From NCBI GenBank assembly GCA_017624895.1, contig JAGAMB010000033.1, positions 1-39,973 of the forward strand: DNA of 39,973 nucleotides, given 5' to 3'. The notes below the pieces were generated by a model. It searched no databases, was not told where the DNA came from, and worked only from the letters and a program-made list of their open reading frames with translations. A program made the position numbers and the translations under genes. Positions 31,128 to 36,945 of this stretch are shown here, in pieces; within the stretch, counting starts at the first letter, position 1, and every line of letters starts with the position of its first letter. The DNA comes from Ruminococcus sp. GTDB taxonomy: Bacteria; Bacillota; Clostridia; Oscillospirales; Ruminococcaceae.

Positions 31128-32653
31128 AAAAATCTGTTAAAGGTATTATCGGACTCAGCGTTTTATTGCTTGCGCTGGGCGGAGGAGCAGCAGCTCTCCT
31201 GCTGACAGAACCGAAGGACGACGGAGAAAAATCCTCGTCCACAGATGTTCTGAATGAAAAGCAGGTGAAGCTTCTCATATACGATGACAAGGTTACAGGT
31301 ACAGATCCTGAAACAGGCGCTGACCTTGAGGGCGTAATAAAGACTGTAAATGTAAAAAATAAGACGGATGAGCTTCACGTAATCCAGAAAACCACAAAAA
31401 CAGAGGAGTCAGGGGCAACATATACCCTTGACGGATATCAGGATGTTGTAATGAACGATACCCTGATTGGTACACTTGCCAATAATGCCAATGGACTTAC
31501 TTCAGAGGATGTTATTGAGGAGAATTGTACCGATACTGCAAAATTCGGGCTTGCAGAGCCGGAAATTACAGTTGATATCGAATATGAAACAGGAACAAAA
31601 TACCGTATGCTGATAGGAGATGAAGCTCCTGTAGGCGACGCAACATATGTTATGATCGACGGCATTGACACAGTATTCACCGTGCGCAATTCTGCTCTTG
31701 CAAACTACAAAAAGACATTGATGGATTTTGTGGAAACAACTGTCCTGAAGGCTCCCGATGAATATCCGATCGTAAACAAGCTTACTGTAAGCCGTGAGGA
31801 TCTGGAAACTGATATTGTTATGGAATATGACAAGGCAACCGAGGATTCCTCATATAGCGGCGGCACAACAGCTACTCATGTTATGACATCGCCTACTTTT
31901 GCTTATCTTACAATCGAGCGTTCAACTGATATAATAACAGGTATGTTCGGGTTAAGTGCAGACAGCATTTATGCCATTCAATGTACAGACTCTGATATTG
32001 CAGAAGCAGGACTTAAAGAGCCTTTCTGTACTGTTACTATGGAATGTGATGACGGAAATGACTATACCCTTCTTCTCAGCGAATACTTTGAAGATGGCAG
32101 TGGAAAAAGCTGCTATGGTATGCTTGAGGGCGGAAATGTTATTTTCGTAATTGATGCAGAAAAGGCAAAGTGGGTAACAGTACAGCCTGTTGACATAGCT
32201 TCAAGAATTTTCATTGCGTCCTATGTATGGAATGTTCCTGAGCTTTCTCTTACCTGCGGTGATAAGACCTATGAATTTGAGGTTACAAGAAATAACCCCG
32301 ATGAGGAGAAGGAAGCTCTTACATCAGATGATTTCAGCACAACTCTCAACGGTGAGGCGTTTGATACAGAGCGTTTCAGAAAGTTCTACAGTTTCCTTAT
32401 AAAGGCAAATGGTGAGAGCTTTGCGCTGGGTGAGGAAATTCCTGCGGGCGAGCCGATGGCAGTTCTGGAGTTCACCGACAGTTATTCAGGCAAAACAATG
32501 AAGTATGAGTTCTATGAAAAATCCTCATTGCAGGCACTGGTTGTCGCAGACGGTGAAAGTAAATTCAACATTTCAAAATCATATGTGGAAACGATGATAG
32601 AAAATGCGGAAAATCTTAAATCAGACACAGATTTCAAAACAACGTGGAAATAA
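31124..32653 (+). CDS. DUF4340-family outer-face membrane protein
   Basis: A 509-residue protein with an N-terminal helix (GIIGLSVLLLALGGGAAALLL, about 5-25) and a large extracytoplasmic part. That part looks like repeated DUF4340-type units: VIEENCTDTAKFGLAEPEITVDIEYETGTKYRMLIGDEAPVGDATYVMIDG and, later, IAEAGLKEPFCTVTMECDDGNDYTLLLSEYFEDGSGKSCYGMLEG, each ending with a DxVF/VIF strand. I choose the ATG at 31124, overlapping the GldG stop, with GGAG 11 nt upstream; the ATG at 31109 lacks a site. It is the last gene of the cassette and probably a non-catalytic partner of the GldG-like subunit. Confidence 0.87.
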   Translation: MKKSVKGIIGLSVLLLALGGGAAALLLTEPKDDGEKSSSTDVLNEKQVKLLIYDDKVTGTDPETGADLEGVIKTVNVKNKTDELHVIQKTTKTEESGATYTLDGYQDVVMNDTLIGTLANNANGLTSEDVIEENCTDTAKFGLAEPEITVDIEYETGTKYRMLIGDEAPVGDATYVMIDGIDTVFTVRNSALANYKKTLMDFVETTVLKAPDEYPIVNKLTVSREDLETDIVMEYDKATEDSSYSGGTTATHVMTSPTFAYLTIERSTDIITGMFGLSADSIYAIQCTDSDIAEAGLKEPFCTVTMECDDGNDYTLLLSEYFEDGSGKSCYGMLEGGNVIFVIDAEKAKWVTVQPVDIASRIFIASYVWNVPELSLTCGDKTYEFEVTRNNPDEEKEALTSDDFSTTLNGEAFDTERFRKFYSFLIKANGESFALGEEIPAGEPMAVLEFTDSYSGKTMKYEFYEKSSLQALVVADGESKFNISKSYVETMIENAENLKSDTDFKTTWK

Positions 32654-32718
32654 AGATGCCGCTGATTAAAAAAGGCTGCGGTTCAGACTGACCGTATCCG
32701 AGAAAACGGAGGTAAGAT

Positions 32719-33000
32719 ATGAGCGAAAATTTTTCCACTTATAAGGGCTATCCCCTTGTGAGATGCGGTAATCACATTTACTATGGATATATGTCCGATC
32801 CTTATGTTATATGGATACAAATTCTTGCGCAGAAGGAAGTAGACGGCGAACAGATGGTATCTAAGGTACGAGTTGTTCAGCTTGACACCAATGAGCAAAA
32901 TCCTATGAAGGCAGTTGTAAAAAATGCAGAGCGCGAATGTGGTCTTTATGAAGCGCTTGATATTGCCGATGTATGGTTGAAAAAGGCTCTCGGAGAGTAA
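32719..33000 (+). CDS. Small protein of unknown function
   Basis: A 93-residue soluble protein that I cannot name. Compact features are YKGYPLVRCGNHIYYGYMSDPYVIWIQIL, a strand KVRVVQLDTN, and a C-terminal helix GLYEALDIADVWLKKAL. The opening pattern 'KGxPLVRxGNxIYYG' gives the impression of a conserved clostridial family. CGGAGG lies 8 nt before the ATG. It follows the DUF4340 gene by 65 bp on the same strand and ends at a strong terminator, so it may be the fifth gene of that transcript. Confidence 0.75.
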   Translation: MSENFSTYKGYPLVRCGNHIYYGYMSDPYVIWIQILAQKEVDGEQMVSKVRVVQLDTNEQNPMKAVVKNAERECGLYEALDIADVWLKKALGE

Positions 33001-33019
33001 TGTTAGCTTGATATGAATT

Positions 33020-33056
33020 AATTAAAAGTCCTTGATTTGTTCAAGGACTTTTAATT
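33020..33056 (+). terminator. Strong intrinsic terminator
   Basis: A perfect 16-bp stem, AATTAAAAGTCCTTGA/TCAAGGACTTTTAATT, with a 5-nt loop. The A/T-rich outer part supplies the U-tract, and it could work in both directions. Confidence 0.88.
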
Positions 33057-33166
33057 ATTTAAGGGGGTTTTTAATAAAAAAGCTGTTGCAAAATACAGTT
33101 GCTGTAGCTTGATTTTGTGCATATTTCTGAAATTTAAGTATTTAAGCTTTTTTAATAAAAAATCAC

Positions 33167-33195
33167 TTGAAAATTCATTTGAAATGCTATATAAT
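33167..33195 (+). promoter_or_regulatory. Promoter of the GH26 mannanase gene
   Basis: TTGAAA, 17-nt spacer and TATAAT, about 63 nt from the start codon. The leader has a small GCTG...CAGC hairpin before AGGAGG. Confidence 0.75.
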
Positions 33196-33257
33196 TAAAG
33201 TACAGAGGAATGCTGTCATAGGCGGCAGCAGAGGGATAATTACAGGAGGTATGTACA

Positions 33258-35285
33258 ATGAAAAGTTTTATTAAAAAATTTGCTGCTATTGCATCAGCAG
33301 CATCAATGATGGCGGCTGCAATGCCTGTTACAGCTCAGGTAACAGCGGCAGACACGGTTTTCCCTTTTGTTATTGAGGGCGAGGATATGGAGGGAGCCGA
33401 TTTATGGACTTCCATATATGAAAATCAGATCCCCGATTACAGCGGAGAAGGATTTGCTTATCTGACTAACGGAGCATTGACCTTCAATGTGACAGTACCT
33501 GAGGACGGAATGTATCAGCTCAACGTAAGAGGCGCCCAGATTCTCAGCGAGGAGGGACGTATGCAGACTGTTGCTATTAACGGAGTTGAATACTCCAAGA
33601 CAGTCCCTTATTACAAAGAGTGGACAGATATCGACTTTGGCGTTGTTCGTATGAAGGCTGGCGAAAACGAGATATCATTCATTAACAAGTATGGATATAT
33701 GGCAATTGACAAGGTAACTGTAACAAAGGCTGTATTCCCTGACGTTTCCGCAACAGCATCCGCAGTTCCCTGCGATCCCGACGCAACAGCTGAAACAAAA
33801 TCTCTTATGAGCTATCTTCAGAGCGTTTACGGAAAGCATATTATTTCAGGTCAGCAGGAAATTTACGGCGGCGGACACAGCGTTGAAACAACGATCCGCT
33901 ATGACGCTTCACAGGATAAGTGCATTGACAGCGACGGCAAGGAGTATGTCATTGACCGTGACAGCGAGGCTGTTGACAAGGACGGAAACAAGTTCTACTG
34001 GCACTGCTCCGATGATGTGAGAACCTACACATATAACGAGCAGAACCGCAATTACAAGTATGATTACTACGATCAGGAATTTGATTACTGTGCCGAGCTT
34101 TCAGGCGGAAAATACCCCGCTGTAAGAGGCTTCGACTTTATGAACTACAATCCCCTCTACGGCTGGGAGGACGGCACAACTCAGCGTGTTATCGAGTGGG
34201 TAAAGGAAAGAAACGGTATTGCAACAGCTTGCTGGCATATCAACATTCCTACAGATTTCGCAGGCTATGAGCTTGGCGACGCTGTTGACTGGACAAAATG
34301 CACTTATAAGAACGGTACAGATTTTGTAGTTGCAAATGCATATAAGGAAGGCACAAAGGAAAACGCATATTTCGATATGTGTATCGAGGATCTTGCTGAG
34401 CAGTTTGCTATTCTTCAGGAAAACAACGTTCCGCTTCTCTGGAGACCTTTCCACGAGGCTGAGGGTAACGGAGGCGCAGACGGTAAAGGCGCATGGTTCT
34501 GGTGGTCACAGGAGGGTGCAGAGGTTTATAAAAATCTCTGGAATTACCTTTACGACAAGCTGACAAACGAGTACGGCATCCACAACCTTATCTGGGAGCA
34601 GAACCTCTACGCTTGGTCTGACGAGTCTGCATTGTGGTATGTAGGCGATGACAAGGCTGATATTGTAGGCTTTGATAAGTATGATACGGTTTATAATCGT
34701 CACGACGGTCTTACAAGCGGCCCGAACTATGACTGCAACAGCAATGTTTACTGGTCACTTTACAATTACACAAAGGGAAACAAGATGATCGGTATTATGG
34801 AAAACAGTACAATTCCGAGTGTATCGAACATTACAACAGAACAGGCGACATGGCTTTACTTCTGCACATGGTATGACAACGGACAGGATAACTTCATTTC
34901 AGGCGATAATTACAACGATGCTTCTGCTGTAAAGGAGATGTACGAGAGCGAGCTTTGTATTACTCTTGATGAGCTTCCTGAGGATCTTTATACAGCAAAC
35001 GGCACATCACAGCCCTCTACAAAGCCTTCAGAGACTCCTACAGATAAGCCATCTGTCGGCGCTGATGTTTTAGGCGACGCTAACTGTGACGGTGAAGTTA
35101 CAATGGCTGACGCTGCTGCAATCTATCAGGCACTTGGAAATGCTGACAAGTATGCTTTATCCGAGCAGGGTGCTGCAAATGCTGACTGCTGCAATCCCGG
35201 AGATGGCGTAACAGCCGCTGACGCTCTTGCAGTACAGAAGCTTACTGCAAAGCTTATCTCAAAATTACCGGAAAAGACTAAGTAA
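33258..35285 (+). CDS. Cellulosomal GH26 endo-beta-1,4-mannanase with CBM35-like module and dockerin
   Basis: A secreted 675-residue mannanase. A signal peptide (1-31, ending near AQVTAA) is followed by a beta-sandwich that looks like CBM35 (about 35-153, opening FVIEGEDMEG). The GH26 barrel spans about 180-575. Its acid/base glutamate is in RPFHEAEG (E400) and the nucleophile in IGIMENSTIP (E515); FDFMNYNPLYG and CWHIN support the family. After a Pro/Thr/Ser linker comes a two-repeat dockerin (604-672) with calcium loop GDANCDGEVTMADA and a second repeat NPGDGVTAADALAVQKL. It should cut beta-mannan while docked on a scaffoldin. AGGAGG precedes the ATG. The gene is alone on its strand. Confidence 0.93.
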   Translation: MKSFIKKFAAIASAASMMAAAMPVTAQVTAADTVFPFVIEGEDMEGADLWTSIYENQIPDYSGEGFAYLTNGALTFNVTVPEDGMYQLNVRGAQILSEEGRMQTVAINGVEYSKTVPYYKEWTDIDFGVVRMKAGENEISFINKYGYMAIDKVTVTKAVFPDVSATASAVPCDPDATAETKSLMSYLQSVYGKHIISGQQEIYGGGHSVETTIRYDASQDKCIDSDGKEYVIDRDSEAVDKDGNKFYWHCSDDVRTYTYNEQNRNYKYDYYDQEFDYCAELSGGKYPAVRGFDFMNYNPLYGWEDGTTQRVIEWVKERNGIATACWHINIPTDFAGYELGDAVDWTKCTYKNGTDFVVANAYKEGTKENAYFDMCIEDLAEQFAILQENNVPLLWRPFHEAEGNGGADGKGAWFWWSQEGAEVYKNLWNYLYDKLTNEYGIHNLIWEQNLYAWSDESALWYVGDDKADIVGFDKYDTVYNRHDGLTSGPNYDCNSNVYWSLYNYTKGNKMIGIMENSTIPSVSNITTEQATWLYFCTWYDNGQDNFISGDNYNDASAVKEMYESELCITLDELPEDLYTANGTSQPSTKPSETPTDKPSVGADVLGDANCDGEVTMADAAAIYQALGNADKYALSEQGAANADCCNPGDGVTAADALAVQKLTAKLISKLPEKTK

Positions 35286-35290
35286 TAATT

Positions 35291-35321
35291 CTCAAAGGGT
35301 GGAAAATTTCCGCCCTTTGAG
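35291..35321 (+). terminator. Hairpin after the mannanase gene
   Basis: CTCAAAGGG/CCCTTTGAG with an inner GGA/TCC part. No U-tract follows; instead CTTGTCGAAAAAGTC does, a string similar to one next to the family-1 hairpins. It may be a repeat module that doubles as a terminator. Confidence 0.5.
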
Positions 35322-35486
35322 CTTGTCGAAAAAGTCAAAATAAAGCTGATCTGAGGGGACGCTCTGCAAGAGAGCGTCCCCTCAGTCTGTAGAAAAAGGT
35401 GCATTGCATAATGGACACGGCTCATCGTGTCCCAACAAAATGGCTACATATCGTAAATCTATGTGGGGCGGATATTATCCGCCCGC
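35322..35486. repeat. Intergenic palindromic repeat, family 1, copy 3 (most complete)
   Basis: Three hairpins in order: a perfect 15-bp stem CTGAGGGGACGCTCT/AGAGCGTCCCCTCAG on a 5-nt loop (35351-35385); TCTGTAGAAAAAGG; GGACACG/CGTGTCC (35413-35432); then GGGCGGATATTATCCGCCC (35466-35484). It is the reference for copies 1 and 2. Confidence 0.85.
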
Positions 35487-35504
35487 TATTTGTTTTCGCA
35501 GATA

Positions 35505-35540
35505 AAAACTGCCTGCGGATTAAACGCAGGCAGTTTTCAG
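35505..35540 (+). terminator. Intrinsic terminator-like hairpin
   Basis: A perfect 13-bp stem AAAACTGCCTGCG/CGCAGGCAGTTTT on a 7-nt loop. Its terminal A:T pairs give a U-tract on either strand, so it could end both the mannanase transcript and that of the convergent CAP gene. Confidence 0.75.
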
Positions 35541-35554
35541 AAAAGAGGTAAATT

Positions 35555-35608
35555 ATGAAAAAGAAGTAAATTTCATTAGTTTCGGGAGCAGTTCTGAGGA
35601 GAAGCAGG
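35555..35608 (+). pseudogene. Possible relic of a gene start
   Basis: GAGG precedes an ATG that encodes Met-Lys-Lys-Lys and then TAA. Ignoring the stop, the frame continues ISLVSGAVL, the shape of a signal-peptide N-terminus, before losing coding character. It may be the remnant of a secreted protein gene. Chance is a serious alternative. Confidence 0.25.
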
Positions 35609-35693
35609 GTGGCTTCCCCTCGACTCCCTTGCTTCCGTGGGTGCGGAAACAATGTGTATGGTAGGAGGAATAGATATTTTGATTTGCTATAAC

Positions 35694-36479
35694 TCAGAAT
35701 ATGTACGGCAGCGAGTCGTACTCTCCGAGCATATATCTTACAAGCACCTTCGCATCAGATTCGGTTATTAAACCATCTCTGAAGCAGTCAGCGGTTTTGA
35801 GCTGTTCCTCGTTTAAGTATACGGGGATATTCTGGCTTCTCTTGTAGATATAGTCTGCAAGTGAGATGTAATCAAATGTATCAATAGTTGCGTCACCTGT
35901 TATATCTCCCTCAGCCTGAGGAATGACGTTGTGACGTCTTGGAATATACTCGTTCTGGAAATGAGCGTCTGTAACGATGAAAAGCTGTGTCCAGTAGTAA
36001 CCATAGTCACTATTCTGCTCATAAGCAACGCCGACACCCATATGTGTGAGGTCTGGATTAAGAATTGCGTTGCGGTGTTTTTCGGAATTTATCCATTGCT
36101 CCATTGTTTCTTCGGGAGTATCGCGTCCTGCTGCTATGTTTTCGAATAAAGCAGCATATGGAATGAGATTACTGTCGATGATAGTGGAAAATTTGGAACC
36201 ATCAGGTCTTTTGTGGTCAAACAACTGGATACATTCTCTTGAGCGAACTCTTGCAACGTCACAAAGATAAGGGATGACGTATACGGGGTGGAGTCCGTTT
36301 TCGAGACGATATGAATTTACAAGGAATGCAACCTCGATCGCCATATCGTTAAGTTGATTGTCTGGCATATTCGCCGACCGCGCTGTCTGCGTGGGATAAA
36401 TTGAAACGGTGAAAACCATAACTAATGCGGTTAGAAAACCTATTGCCCTTGATAATGATCTTTTAATTGAACTTAACAT
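35694..36479 (-). CDS. Secreted CAP/SCP-domain protein with dockerin
   Basis: A 261-residue secreted protein. A signal peptide (about 1-35) is followed by a CAP domain (about 42-170): VNSYRLENGLHPV, SRECIQLFDHKRPDGSKF, FENIAAGRDTPEETMEQWINSEKHRNAILNP and MGVGVAYEQNSDYGYYWTQLF. These include the paired His and Glu residues of the CAP cavity. A dockerin-like module (about 188-258) ends the protein, with loops GDITGDATIDTFDY and DCFRDGLITESDA. This predicts display on the cellulosome or cell surface. The role of bacterial CAP proteins is poorly known. I start at 36479 because GGAGG sits 8 nt upstream; the GTG at 36488 overlaps it. The gene converges on the mannanase gene. Confidence 0.88.
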   Translation of the reverse strand: MLSSIKRSLSRAIGFLTALVMVFTVSIYPTQTARSANMPDNQLNDMAIEVAFLVNSYRLENGLHPVYVIPYLCDVARVRSRECIQLFDHKRPDGSKFSTIIDSNLIPYAALFENIAAGRDTPEETMEQWINSEKHRNAILNPDLTHMGVGVAYEQNSDYGYYWTQLFIVTDAHFQNEYIPRRHNVIPQAEGDITGDATIDTFDYISLADYIYKRSQNIPVYLNEEQLKTADCFRDGLITESDAKVLVRYMLGEYDSLPYIF

Positions 36480-36759
36480 AAATAACACCTCCGCTGTTTT
36501 TATCTATACATTCTGTTTAACTGCGAGCTTGCTCGTTTTCTTTAACCTGATATTATTCTACCACATCTTTCCAGAAAAATAAAGGGTTTTTTGATGTTTT
36601 CGTCGATTTGCACAATAGTTTTCTACTTTTTGCACAACGAAAATCTATACTATTTGTATTTTATTTGCCGGAATAGCAAAGGTGTAATTGAGTTGCTGTT
36701 TTAGCAATAGCTATTAATAAAACATATACCGTCATAGTTATAATTTAACAGTTTAGTCA

Positions 36760-36788
36760 TTGACAAAAGGGGGAAAATATGATAGAAT
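36760..36788 (+). promoter_or_regulatory. Promoter of the HTH-cupin-synthetase gene
   Basis: Consensus TTGACA, 17-nt spacer and TAGAAT with extended TGA. The start codon is about 155 nt away, leaving a long leader that contains the CACTTTT/AAAAGTG inverted repeat. Confidence 0.75.
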
Positions 36789-36812
36789 TTTTCTATGTAG
36801 TTACGAATCATA

Positions 36813-36853
36813 CACTTTTGCACTTTAAACTGAATGTGCGAAACGTAAAAGTG
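36813..36853. promoter_or_regulatory. Inverted repeat in the leader of the fusion gene
   Basis: CACTTTT (36813-36819) pairs with AAAAGTG (36847-36853); GCAC and GTGC sit inside. It lies 25 nt after the -10 box, where a repressor could block elongation. Since the gene product carries an HTH domain, self-binding here is a natural idea but is not shown. Confidence 0.4.
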
Positions 36854-36945
36854 AAATTCAAATGATTCAACGACCTTTCAGATGTTTTTGTCAAGGCTTT
36901 GATGATAGTAAGGGTTCCGTCTGATAGGGGAAAGGAGTAGGCTTT

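Larger units (their letters stand above)
36480..36945. other. Divergent intergenic region (466 bp)
   Basis: It holds the ribosome-binding site and a weak extended -10 box (TGGTAGAAT, minus strand) of the CAP gene, the promoter of the fusion gene, and an imperfect inverted repeat CACTTTT...AAAAGTG (36813-36853) enclosing GCAC/GTGC. The rest is A/T-rich without coding character. Confidence 0.55.

Noticed and set aside
35351..35385. Perfect 15-bp hairpin considered as a dedicated terminator
   Set aside because: No T-tract follows, and a degraded version occurs next to a palindrome at 14160. It fits a repeat module better, though it may still stop polymerase.
35422..35652. Minus-strand open frame across the repeat and terminator region
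   Set aside because: It covers two hairpins and has no ribosome-binding site or recognisable domain. The composition reflects palindromes, not coding.
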